From: Siphonodentalium dalli
Lineage: Eukaryota; Mollusca; Scaphopoda; Gadilida; Siphonodentaliidae
Reading direction: 5' to 3'
Assembly: GCA_032622095.1 (NCBI GenBank)
Contig: CP136065.1
Span: 67,051,675-67,115,674 of the forward strand
Length of the DNA: 64,000 nt
Every line of letters starts with the position of its first letter. The stretch's first letter is position 1. Shown in pieces: positions 36,180 to 47,142 of this stretch. Both the position numbers and the translations under genes were made by a program. The notes beneath the pieces were generated by a model. It was not told the DNA's origin. It did no database searches and was given only the letters and a program-made list of their open reading frames with translations.

Positions 36180-36494
36180 CGGTACTTTGACATTCTACTC
36201 CTGCGTCCTCATGATGACCACAGTTGTGTATGCCCCAACCTCGATGTGGACAATCAGATATTGAATTCTCGCTTCCAGTGCATGCCACGTTGTCCAGCAG
36301 GATACTTCCTGTCCCCCGTCCGTAGGCTGCTGAAGATCTGGCAATGCCTCCTGTCAATCCCAGCATTCTGCACACTACCTGTGCGTCTGTATTCCCCCAT
36401 GCGTCATCGCATATTGTTCCCCATTGCCCGTTCCTGAACAATTCCACTCGCCCCGCTGTAGCATTACCACCAACTAATCTGACAGTACTAGTGT
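36180..36494 (-). CDS. SRCR domain exon 6
   Basis: A complete 315-bp phase 1-1 exon with GTACGT donor (36174-36179) and TTATTTCAG acceptor. It is close to exon 5 (VELFRNGQWG, PHRGWGIHNC), with GGIARSS as a private change. All six cysteines are present. Its intron lacks the 130-bp duplication found in exons 1-4. Confidence 0.88.
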
Positions 36495-36732
36495 CTGAAA
36501 TAAGCCATGTAGACGGTTTAACCGATGAGGTCTGGATTGCACAAGAACGCCAGACGTTACCAACGCTAAGTTTTGATTGCCCTTTCACATAAAATACGCT
36601 TGAGTTTTTAAAATAATTAAACCTTCAAACTGGCTTTTGTGACATCAGATACATATTTGTTAGGCCCTCAATACAACCCGATAAATCGTGCACTCGGAGG
36701 TAAGCTTTGCAGACGACTTAGCTAGTCGAAGG

Positions 36733-36806
36733 CCTCCCCATTGCCCGCTCCAGAACAATTCCACTCGCCCCGCTGTGGCATTACCAACAACTAATCTGAC
36801 AGTGTC
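36733..36806 (-). pseudogene. Truncated SRCR exon
   Basis: About 74 bp matches the first quarter of the SRCR exon ([20 protein letters not shown] in frame). It stops at QWG and lacks every cysteine. It follows a good intron match and is cut at about 36735. The next sequence beyond 36807 is retrotransposon, so a seventh unit was broken here. Confidence 0.8.
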
Positions 36807-36807
36807 T

Positions 36808-37470
36808 GAACGATAAGAACTCTTGACACTCCACTAATCTTAAATTTAACGATACTGATACCGAGGCTGTTACCTCGGATCGCTACATTGGTATAACTTT
36901 ACAATCTAACCTCTGTTGGGACATCCAAATCAACAATATGTGTAGTAGAGTCGCCTCTAGGTTACCTTAACTTAGAAAACTAATGTTAATTCTTAACATA
37001 CGTACCCTCGACCTGATGTAGAACGTTTCTATACTAACAATGAAGGAATATTGTGAAGCAGTATGGGAAAACGCACCTGTATACCTCATACATAAGTTGG
37101 ACCTGTTGCATCATGATGCAACGCTTATCTCCAGTGTCCTTATTAAACCAGCTTCGATCAACAAAATGCTATTCGAACTCGGATGGTCCACCTTACAACA
37201 AAGAGGAGACTGGCATAAAATGAGAATCACATACAATGTCATGATTAAAAGAGCACCTTCATTTTATAATAACGGAGATAAGAGCAAACATAGCACACTG
37301 TCGACTCCGTAACAATGGTGACTAGTTCAGAAAACATCTCATTGACAAGTGTATATGTGGGTATGGGTAGAGGAAGCAGATCACCTTTTCTTCACATGCC
37401 CACTTTATATAAATGAAAGAGCTACTGTATCCTAGAACACCGACTGTTAACTATCTGATTGCATACGATC
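36808..37470 (+). pseudogene. Non-LTR retrotransposon C-terminal remnant
   Basis: Plus-strand frames give the part downstream of the reverse transcriptase palm: DRYIGITLQSNLCWDIQINN, then EYCEAVWENAPVYLIHKLD and FELGWSTLQQRGDWHKMRIT (37040-37312). After a frame change comes CICGYG with EEADHLFFTCPLYINERA (about 37355-37430), a Cys/His tail. Order and motifs match jockey/CR1/L2-type elements. There is no endonuclease or catalytic core, stops and frameshifts are present, and it is a dead 5'-truncated copy. Confidence 0.75.
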
Positions 37471-38127
37471 TATGTTGAAAATCTATTGTGCAGACAACAT
37501 AACTTGTCTATCAATTCTAATAAACGTCTTTTTACTGCCGTCCAAAATTATATTCTATCCACGGGTCGTTTCAGCACTGCGTGCGTGTCTTAACCAGGGG
37601 TCAAGCGGTTTATTTCTTTTCTACTCCCGAACCACCTTCATTGTCATTTCACAATTGTTATTTAATGCCTATTTACTGCCATTTTGAACCTAACGTTAGA
37701 TCTTTAACAAAACAAAAAATTAGTTTGAATAATTTAGTTGTTACCCCATTTTATTTAGTTCAGTATTTCTCAAGGACTATTTCTTTTGGGGAGAGGAGCA
37801 TTTAGTAAGTTGTAACTTGCGATCCAATCCCCGTCGCTCATCGAATATACTACTGTTTTCAAATTATGCGATATTATATTCTGGGATGACCAATAAAATA
37901 TGTTCAATCCCCCCTCCCAGCTATCAGAACGGCATGCAAAAGAAAACAAATTCACGTGTTAAGTTTGTATTGACCTCCACACGACCATGTCAAGCGATAA
38001 GATCAGCGCTAATGTCGTTTCATAACCTTGTCTTGACGCATTCCCATACGTGGCCGATCGAATAGAACCATGACGCGATCAATGTATTGTTCCATCGGTG
38101 AATTTTATAATACTTATATAAAATTTA
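37471..38127. other. Non-coding DNA
   Basis: No recognisable gene or repeat. It may include the 3' end of the preceding retrotransposon remnant. Confidence 0.35.
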
Positions 38128-39770
38128 ATGTCTCAAACTGAAGCGTTAATTTGCAATAAGAGAAATCTAATCGACCACCCAACCCTTTATATGAATAATG
38201 AACCCATCACGGAAGTAAAACTTCAAATACATATTGGGGTCGTTTTAAGTAGAGACGGAAAATGGAAGCCACACATAGATAATTTATTAAAGGGATACTG
38301 TACCCAAATGTTGTTGTTGGTTTCTATAGACTGAGTCTGATAATAAGGTAACAATTTTTCCATTATTTGAAAGTCTGTCGAGTACCAAGTAGTGTTACGG
38401 ATGGCAAATTTACCGGAATGCAGAAATACAAATTGTTGTCGAGTAATTTTGTACAGTTTTCAACCAAATATATCGAATAAAAGTTATATTATATATGCAT
38501 ACTAGTCCCATATACTCATTTATGTTATTGTGTCGTCACTAGTCAGTGAGTGGCTTGAGTTTTCTCCCCGTATCAGCATAGTGTTTCAAACGATCGTGTG
38601 TGCAATGGATTTACTAATCCAGTATCCTTCAATTATAATTTGATTACGTCTTGTACACGGAAATTCGTATTTTAATTTACGCCATTTTATGGCTCCAGCC
38701 ATAAATTCAATTTATATTAAATTATTAACTTTTAAATTATTAAATTTTAAGATAGCCTATTAACCTGATCGTTTACAGAATACATCTTCGACTCAAATTA
38801 CTTATGTTTCTATATATTATCGATAATAGATAGTAGTTATCACCGGAAATTTATTGAAAATGGCGTACAGTACCCCTTTATGCTCAGCGTGGAAAAGAAT
38901 AGCCCTCATCAGAAAACATCGTTTCTCGTTGGATAGAGCATCACTAGAAAGATGCTACTTTACGCACTGTATTAGAATACGCTTGTGTTGTCGGGGATGG
39001 TTGCACCAAAGAAGAAAGCGATGACATAGAAAAAGTACAATATGAAGCAGCCCGTATAGTAACAGGTGCAACCCGATCTGCCAGTGACAAATCTCCCCTC
39101 GTGTAAACCGGATGGGAACTCCTCGTCGTACGGAGGCAACGTTTCAAGCTCAGTCTCTTTTACAAAATGATGTCCGACCAAGCCCCTCCTCATCTGCGAA
39201 ATCTAATACCCCCAACAAACGTTGACATAACAAATGTTAAGTTGTTAACACCCGACAGACTAATTCACTGAGGGCCCCCGAAGTTCGATTCCACTTCCTT
39301 CAAAACATATTTCATCCCCTCAACAATAGACCTCTGGAATAAACTCTACCCAAACGCAACAAGTTACGAGTCCCTTGCATCATTCACAAAGTCCTTAATC
39401 TGTACTAGAGAGGGAGTACGGTGCCCCGACATTACTAGGAAGCAATTATAAGAAAAAACACAAATTAAACACACCCGCCTCACACTCAACTGCAGTGATT
39501 TAAATTATCACAAATACAGATTTCATCGCCGACCACCAATATTGTTTATGCGGACAATTAGAGGACAACGACAATTACCTAATGAATTGCGATAGATATA
39601 CATATTGAAAGAAACTCACTTCTCCAGTCACTAAAGATATCTGCAACCTGACAACTCATAAGCTTCTTTATGGATGCTCCGAATTAACACCCAAATCCAA
39701 CGCAAAATTGTTCAGAGAAGTACAGAAATACATCAAAATTTCACCTATTTTTTTTTTACAAAATTTCGAA
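38128..39770 (+). pseudogene. Second non-LTR retrotransposon remnant, split by a MITE
   Basis: The first part (38128-38289) reads KTEALICNKRNL-type sequence: EALICNKRNLIDHPTLY and GVVLSRDGKWKPHIDNLL. The second part (38881-39770) continues in the same frame with SAWKRIALIRKHRF, then LEYACVVGDGCTKEESDDIE, IPSTIDLWNKLYPNATSYES, a Cys motif CLCGQLEDNDNYLMNC and KLFREVQKYI at the end. Several stops and frameshifts are present. This is the thumb and C-terminal part of a jockey/CR1/L2-like element. Removing the MITE with one TA restores the frame exactly. Confidence 0.8.
38290..38878. mobile_element. Tc1/mariner-type MITE, 589 bp, TA target-site duplication
   Basis: The left end AAGGGATACTGTACCC and right end (reverse complement AAGGGGTACTGTACGCC) form inverted repeats. 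TA occurs on both sides (38288-38289 and 38879-38880). It lies inside the retrotransposon remnant, whose reading frame continues across the empty site. There is no coding capacity. A TA duplication is the hallmark of the Tc1/mariner superfamily, so the class is inferred from that. Confidence 0.88.
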
Positions 39771-39806
39771 AATTCCTATTTTTACAACATTTCTTGGCAT
39801 GACCCA

Positions 39807-39918
39807 GGGCTGTTTTCTGCACATGGCGGTCTCTGTAACCGCCCCATAACACGCCAGTCCGCTATTTTGTGGAATCCGGTTGTTGCAGGCTCTGGTTCTT
39901 GTCAGTGTGCCTCCACCA
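39807..39918 (-). pseudogene. TSP1 exon fragment
   Basis: This matches the 3' two thirds of the TSP1 exons upstream (from GGGTLT through NSGLAC-like sequence), but the WSAW and first cysteine pair are missing. The last cysteine is replaced (CRKQPW where the others have CREQAC). No donor remains. It is a broken fifth TSP1 unit. Confidence 0.8.
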
Positions 39919-40608
39919 TAGCGATTAGCCAATTACTTGCTCTAAAACGCTTTCCTTAAACATTGCAATATTACCCCAAGCATTTGTTCACGCCAAACTA
40001 TGAACCGGCTGCAGCCATTACTGCTCTAGTTTGATCAGAACATACTCCCGATGCTCAATAGTATGACAAGCTGACTGGTACTCGTTTAACGCATGAAACA
40101 CGATACGAACACAATTTGGCGTGGGATTTGAAACCGCGAACAATTCGAAAATTGCACTTCGCTCAAAGTGGCCAAGTCACAGTGTGAAAGTGGCCAACCA
40201 CTGTGTGAAGACACAATAGACCAGCGACGGGCTGCGAACTCTTATCGCTTTGTTTATAGTGAATACAAGTCCGATACGCTAACCATGGAGATCCACGTAA
40301 CAAACAAATATACAAGTACCTGGTCTGAAGCTTAACAATAATTTATTACTTGTTCCACCAGATATGAACTATATTAATATTTTGATTATCCAACCCCCCC
40401 CATTGCCCTGCACTAAAACATGAATAATTGCAATGTACTGCATTGGTAAGCCACTAGTCGATGGGCAACATCCAATAAACGCTCTTCGTCGCAGGTTAAG
40501 TTTGTGCTGAATAGACACATTTATCAATGTTAGGTTTGAAATATTTTTTGTATAAAAGGAAGATACACTAATATTCATACAAAGTTAGGATTTATACTAA
40601 TGTTATAC

Positions 40609-40776
40609 CTGGGCAGGCCTGTTCTCTGCATATGGCGGTCTGTCTAACCGCCCCAGAACACGCCAGTCCGCTATTTTGAGGAATCGGGTTGTTGCAGGCT
40701 CGGGTTTGTGTCAGTGTGCCACCACCACAAGTCACGCTACATGTACATGGTGCCCATGCTGACCATCCGCCATTCA
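40609..40776 (-). CDS. TSP1 domain exon (first of four)
   Basis: This 168-bp exon encodes one thrombospondin type 1 repeat, an extracellular adhesion/binding module: [19 protein letters not shown], then [17 protein letters not shown] and CREQACPG. The acceptor ACACATCAG and donor GTATAA are acceptable; both ends are phase 1, matching the SRCR exons. It has an extra cysteine (APCTC where the others have APGTC or AAGTC), giving an odd count. It is intact otherwise, and likely part of the same mosaic gene as the SRCR exons. Confidence 0.88.
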
Positions 40777-41096
40777 CTGATGTGTAATGAAAGAAATATA
40801 CATACATTTACGCATGCTCCATCGGATATGAAGTAGATTATTAATATTTTATTAGCAAATTTTCCCTATTACCCTGCAAATAAAACAGGAATAATTGCAA
40901 TGTACTGCATTGGTAAGCCACCAGTCGATGGGCAACGACAAATACACTCTTCGGCGCATGTTAAGTTTACGTTTGTGCTGAATCAACACATTCAACAATG
41001 TTATGTTTGAAATTTGCATAATGCTAATATTTTTTTATATATAAGGAAGATACACTGGTGTTCATACAAAGTCATGATTTATAGTAATTTTTATAC

Positions 41097-41264
41097 CTGG
41101 ACAGGCCTGTTCTCTGCATCTGGCAGTCCCTGTAGCCGCCCCAGAACACGCTAGTCCGCCATTTTGTGGATTCGGGTGGTTGCAGGCTCGGCCTTGTGTC
41201 AGTATGCCACCACCACAAGTCACGCTACATGTTCCTGGCGCCCATGCTGACCATCCGCCATTCA
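41097..41264 (-). CDS. TSP1 domain exon (second of four)
   Basis: An intact 168-bp phase 1-1 exon: [44 protein letters not shown]. The usual six cysteines of a TSP1 repeat are present. Acceptor is CTTCAG above 41264; donor GTATAA. Confidence 0.9.
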
Positions 41265-41519
41265 CTGAAGTTTAATGCAAGAAATATATATACATTTACA
41301 CATGCTCCATCGGATATGAAGTATATTATTAATATCAGCAAATTTTCCCTATTATCCTGTAAATAAAACGGGAATAATAATTGCAATGAACGTCATTGGT
41401 AAGCATCAATTCGATGGGCACGACCCATAAACACTTCGTCGCACGCGAAGTTTAATCTCGACCAACAAATGACCTTTATTTAGTTGCGAATCATAAATGG
41501 ACAACATTTTGATAGAATA

Positions 41520-41893
41520 GGATCGGACTGTCAAGATAAATCTATCAAAGTTCTGGGTAAACACATAGATGGAAATTTAAATACCACATGTCTTAACTCT
41601 GTATAATATAAATCGGTTTAAAATTGTCCTACCCTTTGATTGTCTTCGAGTGCTATATCTTATTTCAGTACATTGTGTGGAATTGGGTTATGGGGGGCTG
41701 CGTATACTCAAAAATCACTTTGTGGTACTACAGAAAAAAACAGTTTATCAATATAAAACGCTACAATAGTCACACAGAACCCATATTTAAAACTAATAAC
41801 ATCTTAAAATTACACGATGAATACAAACAATGGATGCGTCTATTTGAGCTTGACTGGACATGTGCAAACGTACCCAAATCTTTTATTTAATAG
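41520..41893 (+). pseudogene. Non-LTR retrotransposon fragment
   Basis: Short plus-strand pieces resemble the post-RT region of non-LTR elements: SIKVLGKHIDGNL near 41540, then YNSHTEPIFKTNNILKLHDE (about 41775-41835) in the frame that ends at 41890. A frame change and stops separate the pieces. It sits between TSP1 units 2 and 3 and explains part of the enlarged intron. Confidence 0.5.
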
Positions 41894-42600
41894 TTTTAAA
41901 ATATATAAAAATGCCAGTATGATATAGGCCCTCGTGTACAAAGCAAGAAATAAGAGCTCGCATTTAAATGTCCTGATAAAAACTACCCCTACATAAGTTT
42001 CCAAAAGAATGGACTTTATGGATAAAAAGCTAGAGTATTCGACCGAAGTCAGCCAAGTTGCGAGTTACGAACTAATTTACAAAATCCATTATTAATTATT
42101 CTTTGACTATTAAGTGCAAAAATAAGTTTTGTCCAGATTGTACAAAAATATATATACTTTACTCCAAGTTAAAAGGAACGAGACTTACTATTAGACGCCC
42201 TTCCGTCATTGGAAAAATAAATGTTCATAATGCCTGATATTTTCATTTCATTTTTTTTCACATTTCCACAGTACTCTATATTGCAGCGCGCCTATATTCA
42301 GTGCTTAATAATTAATGATTTATAAAACATTGTCTATTTAACCAATCTTGTCACATCATGATATCTAAATCTACTTGCCCTTGTGTTATATTTTAGTAAT
42401 GAACTAGGATTATAACAGAATTAGTCCAGCTCTCACGTGTCATGACCAGTTATAAAATAATTCCGAGAATCAGCCAAATTTTTGTGTTATTCATGGGGAG
42501 ACAGGAAGACGACCTGGATAGGTAATGTTGCCTGCACATGGCATATCAGCCCTTTCTTTTTGTGTCTACTTTTATATTTAATATACTACGTGTATGTTAT
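41894..42600. other. Non-coding intronic DNA
   Basis: No gene or clear repeat seen. Confidence 0.35.
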
Positions 42601-42633
42601 ACCATAAATACAGGATTCTGATAATCCTAGGTA

Positions 42634-42791
42634 CTGTTCTCTGCATATGGCGGTCTCTGCAACCGCCCCAGGACACGCCAGTCCGCCATTTTGAGGAATC
42701 GGGTTGGTGCAGGCTCGGGTTCGTGTCAGTGTACCTCCACCGCAAGTCACGCTACATGTTCCTGCCGCCCATGCTGACCATCCGCCATTCA
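42634..42791 (-). pseudogene. TSP1 domain exon (third), 3' end damaged
   Basis: It opens normally with a good acceptor (TTAAACAG) and [19 protein letters not shown] through ICREQ. It then departs from its sisters: the final ACPG is replaced by YLGLS, so the last conserved cysteine is gone. The phase-1 GTATAA donor is missing; the nearest GT (GTACCT) would give another phase. The exon is probably dead or mis-spliced. Confidence 0.8.
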
Positions 42792-42806
42792 CTGTTTAAT
42801 GTAAAA

Positions 42807-42809
42807 AAA

Positions 42810-42840
<31 letters not shown>

Positions 42841-42841
42841 C
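42807..42841. repeat. (AT)n microsatellite
   Basis: A run of TA dinucleotides in the intron upstream of the third TSP1 exon. Confidence 0.95.
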
Positions 42842-43165
42842 GTGTACCTGGTTTGAAGCTTAACAATTCGTTAGAAATTTTCCACCGAATATGAAGTCTC
42901 TTATTAATATTCTTATTACTTTTTCCCCCATTATCCCACAAATAAAACCGGAATAATTGCAATGAACGCCATTGCTATATGCCACTATTCGATGGACAAC
43001 AGCCAATAAACTCTCTTCGTCTCGCGTGATGTTGAAGGTTTTTGTTGAATCAACACATTTAACAATGCCATGCTTAAAATTTGCAAATTACGAATTAATA
43101 TTTTATTAAAAAGATGATATTCTAGTATTCTAGTATTCATACAAACGTGGGATTTATATTTTTAC

Positions 43166-43333
43166 ATGGGCAGGCCGGTTCGCTGCAGCTGGAGGTCTCT
43201 GCAGCCGCCCCATAACACGCCAGTCCGCCATTTTGTGGAATCGGGTTGTTGCAGGCTCGGGTTCGTGTCGATGTGCCTCCACCGCAAGGCACGCTACATG
43301 TTCCTGCCGCCCATGCCGACCACCCGCCATTCA
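43166..43333 (-). pseudogene. TSP1 domain exon (fourth), acceptor lost
   Basis: The 168-bp frame is fully open and encodes [36 protein letters not shown] and CSEPACP, with six cysteines. The donor is GTAAAA. At the 5' side, where sister exons have CAG before TGAATGG, this copy has CCG, so the AG acceptor is destroyed. Unless a cryptic AG upstream is used, the exon cannot be spliced in. The protein sequence is intact, so the damage looks recent, or the base may be a sequence error. Confidence 0.75.
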
Positions 43334-43741
43334 CGGATGCTTAATGTAAGAGATATCTATAAATGTAGCCGGTTTTATGTTTAACAATAATATGACCCAC
43401 CGGATATGATGTAAAGTTATTCATATTTTGATTAGCAAATTCCCCCACATTACCGTGCAAATGCTAACATGAAGCGCAATGGACGGCACCGTTACAGCCA
43501 CTGGGCGATAGTTAACAATAACCTCTTATCATCACAAGTGAAATTTTATGTTTCTGCTGATTTAACACATTTAACAATTTAATGCATGAAATTTATATGA
43601 TATTTTTCCTAGAGGATGATGTAATATTCATAAAAAGTTAGGACTTATATTCTCTGTAAATGCTTCCATTTAGTTTTCAATGAAAGCGGCTGTATACGAG
43701 CATGCAATATTTCTTTTTTGTTTATGACATTTATAACTTAC

Positions 43742-44053
43742 CGGTACTTTGACATTCTACTCCTGCGTCCTCAGAATGACCACAGTTGTGTATGCCCCAA
43801 CCTCGATGTGGACAATCAGATATTGAATTCTCGCTTCCGGTGCATGTCACATTGTCCAGCAGGATACTTCCTGTCCCCTGTCCGTAGGCTGCTGAAGATC
43901 TGGCAACGCCTCCCGTCAATCCCAGCATTCTACACACGACCTGTGCGTCTGTGTTACCCCATGCATCATCGCATATTGTTCCCCATTGTCCACTCCTGTA
44001 CACTTCCACTCGCCCGGTTGTTCTACCATTACCACCAACTAATCGCACAGGAT
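43742..44053 (-). CDS. SRCR domain exon upstream of the TSP1 units
   Basis: An intact 312-bp phase 1-1 exon with GTAAGT donor (43736-43741) and TTATTTCAG acceptor. The domain is the most distinct of the set (VRLVGGNGRTTGRVEVYRSG, DNVTCTGS, NCGHSEDAGVEC). The pseudo-fragment at 22368-22433 resembles it most. Six cysteines are present. It is the 5'-most SRCR exon seen, next to the TSP1 units in minus-strand order. Confidence 0.88.
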
Positions 44054-44524
44054 CTGAAATAAGCCGCACATAATTATATACTATTGTACTAGTCTCAGGC
44101 CTAGACTACACGCGCACGAGGTCAATCGCGTCGATCGGAGGTTGTGCCCATGCTACCAATATGCCGGCATCGGGGAATAGTTATCAAAGAATTAAGAAAA
44201 CTACTATAAAATGCTTGCAATAATTGAATTCTTATTGATTTAATATTATGCATCGAAACACCAACGACGTTACCGGATTAAACTTGTATCGACCGTTCAC
44301 ATGGCCAATCAATACGATACCCATCAGATTTTTCATAACATTATATTTACACGCTTTCTCGTTAGTTTCCAATCTAATAGCACCAGCACGCGATTAACAT
44401 GGTCTCATATGAAAATTGCTCAATAATCCTTGTTGAACAATGGTGTGGAATATAAATGCGTTTGAAATGATGGTTGGTCGTTTCAACTTTTATATGGCCG
44501 CATGGTGTGAAAACTATTGTTATC

Positions 44525-44720
44525 ATATATATCGTATTTGATCTTATCCGGTCGTGTTAAGTGTGAAATACCGAGTCAAATGCTCACGTGGTCTTAACAT
44601 GACGTCATATCGTCAAACTGATAATGAACATTACATTTGAAGATTAAAGTTACATCAACAAAAATGTCGAGTGGTTAGGCTTCTGTAACAATTCATGGTG
44701 GGGATATAGTCCAGGCACAT
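44525..44720. repeat. Diverged copy of the SRCR 3'-flanking intron
   Basis: Words such as GCTCACGTGG, CTTAACATGACG and CATTACAT occur in the same order as at 30419-30650 and 21290-21480. In those places the block lies just downstream of an SRCR exon. This copy therefore marks the intron of a further SRCR unit that has been lost on its right. Confidence 0.6.
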
Positions 44721-45220
44721 TAGACGTGGAAGGAGAAAAGTAAGGAAATAAATCGGTGAAAGCTGATTCCATATAAAAAAAAAACTTTTATATTTTTACA
44801 ATCATGGGATGTTATAAAATTTTCAGCAGAAACATAACAAATGTACTCAATGTTGTTCAATACACACGTCTCGAACCAGAGATACTAATTCAACGGGGGG
44901 GGGGGGGGGATTTGAATGAATTTCTCAGATATGGATATAAAATAACATAATGACCCCAAAAAATGAAGATTGTTTTTCAGACAAACTGTCCTATTCGATG
45001 TCAAATTTCTCGGGCCACTAGTCACATAGGCGCGAACAATTTGTTTAAAAAATTGCAGATATCACTCCTTCAATATCATATGTGAAATTAGCGACTATAC
45101 CTATGATAAGTGGCTACTACTTGTAAAAACACAACCCTACCCCGTAAACTGGTTCTCATCACATGTTGCTCTTCCGCTAGCCCAAGCGCTTGTTGTAGAA
45201 AACGCCACAACCATATAAAA
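44721..45220. other. Non-coding DNA
   Basis: No gene seen. A G run lies at about 44896-44909. Confidence 0.4.
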
Positions 45221-45224
45221 AGGT

Positions 45225-45800
45225 GATGAAAGCATGAAATTTGGCACATATGTTCCTTATACGCTACTGTTCATATTCATATGTGGCGACATCCGCGACA
45301 GGCTCTTAGCAACGGTTGCTAGGCAACTACCCGACATCGAATTAATGCATATGACTGATATTATATGCGAGTTCTAACAAACTAAACTGCGTCGTGTAGC
45401 ATTTTATGGTGAAAATAATTGTAAGTTTTGTCCCGACTGACAAGTTACCATATATCTTACTTACATGGGATGACGGTTGCTAGGGACACACGCACAATCT
45501 AAAAATGCACATATGACTGATATGATGGTATCTTTAAGAAACTTAACTACACCAAATAGCACGTTTATGTTGAAAACAATTATAATAGTTGTTAGTGTTG
45601 AGCTGGCTGAAGAAAATGCCATATAATTCTTACCTATACGGGTGGTAACTGTTGCCAGGTGATACCCGAAATACAAAAATGCACATATGATTGATATTAT
45701 GGTAGTTTTAACTAACTTGTTTATGGTGAAAACAATTACAAATGTTAGTGTGAGCCTAACCAGAATGTGCTACACATTTAGTTTTCATATGGGTACAATT
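45225..45800 (+). repeat. Degenerate tandem repeat of about 165-175 bp
   Basis: Units start near 45346, 45505 and 45680 with ATGCACATATGACTGATAT and share ATGGTGAAAACAATTA and a GGTTGCTAGG-type block. A partial earlier unit carries GGTTGCTAGGCAAC at about 45316. Confidence 0.65.
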
Positions 45801-46547
45801 ATCAGTTCAGATATCGGGAATTCAAAGTGAGTAGAAAAGTTGTTTCTTATATTTAATATGAGGCATGACCATAAAAGTTATACAAGCCATAGACCCACAA
45901 AGCTAGATGTATAATGTAAGTCACAAATCCACTCTACTATATACGAATAACATGGGGCCAGCCACCAATATGATAGCCATGGACCTAGCCTACAATAGTT
46001 AGGTTAGGGCCCACATATACATAGTACATACATATATACCATGGACAAAGGATATATAGTCCGTGAACCAGACCGCTTCATATAAGCCCATATATATTGG
46101 CCTTGGATACAGGCATCTACAGACTATGCACACAACATTTAACCACGATGTTAGACGGGTTATACCTGGTCACCGAGGCCGCAACGGAGCGATGCCGTGT
46201 TATAGTATAATAGTATACTATATGGCGATGGACCCACCCCATAATACATGTTGAATGATATCTAAGATGCATGGTCTCATACGAGGCACCATCAGTAACG
46301 GAATTAATCGTTCCTCCTAACTTAGAAAGGTGATTATACTATTATCTGATATTTATAATTAGCCTAAAAAAAATAATATATATTTGTTTATTTCATTCAT
46401 GAACATAGATTATAATTTGATCACTTTCTACGGGAACCATGCTCCCACATGACTTATACTTTTCGGCTAGTTTGATTCCTGAATGTATTCTCTTACATAT
46501 GCTGACCTCCCTATATATGGTGGAATCGCATATGCGAGGGGGTACAT
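45801..46547. other. Non-coding DNA
   Basis: No gene. Weak internal repetition of CATATATAC and CCATGGAC words at 45960-46100. Confidence 0.35.
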
Positions 46548-46905
46548 ATGCATACATGGGCGATCGGACAAGTCGCTAGCTGCAGCGGAAGTGAATAAAT
46601 TAACCCATACGCTGCTGCCGAATTCGCTATAAATGTACGCAAAAACGCCGAAATTAACACCCGCCGACCGGACCGCCCCTATGGGACCGAGCGAGATGGG
46701 GTTTGCACTAACGTGTAGAATGGAACCGAATGTACCAAAGTTCCAATCCCCAAGTCGATAGCTCGAGCGGTCACGGCACTGTTAACCCCTGACTGGCGGC
46801 CGTTTCCGCCAGGTACAGGAAATCCGAAAAGGCGCCGACCGCACCTCCCCTGACTGCCTGACCACGGAAATTGACATTATATCATGAACAGAATACCCAT
46901 ATGCA
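46548..46905 (-). repeat. Single 353-bp satellite monomer, inverted
   Basis: One complete monomer of the satellite found at 47.1-52.9 kb, in the opposite orientation. Its two ends both carry CATATGCATAC, which occurs once per monomer, so it is one full unit plus about 11 bp of overlap. Confidence 0.9.
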
Positions 46906-47142
46906 TACAAATTTCTGAGCTTTTGATGGATGGGTTCCTCGACCCTGAACCAAAGAAATAGTAATTTAGGGGTGCTTAATCGGATTGAGTACCTTTAATT
47001 TGAATCGTAAGGCATCGTAATAAATCAGTCAAGAACCACAACAATACCGGCGATAGAACGACTTCCGATGTAACAGTTCCCACACAGTGGTAATATAGAA
47101 AGGGGCTATGCATGGGACCGCGTCCGTAGCTGTTCTATAGCG

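Larger units (their letters stand above)
40777..43500 (-). repeat. Tandem TSP1 exon-plus-intron units
   Basis: Introns also recur: the block GATATGAAGT...TTATTAATATT, GAATAATTGCAATG and a CGATGGGCA word appear after each exon (near 40360, 40830, 41310, 42890 and 43400). Two neighbouring units are 488 bp apart. The third and fourth are separated from them by 1.1 kb of inserted sequence (41.45-42.6 kb), including a retrotransposon fragment. Confidence 0.8.

Noticed and set aside
30763-36592. Plus-strand frames of 70-91 codons opposite the SRCR exons
   Set aside because: They are antisense shadows of the SRCR exons; the minus-strand frames carry the cysteines and splice sites.
30700-36600. Extension of SRCR exons upstream into the MGNVWRSC-type reading frame
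   Set aside because: That stretch lies upstream of a consensus TTATTTCAG acceptor, differs between units, and is interrupted by the transposon in unit 5; it is intron.
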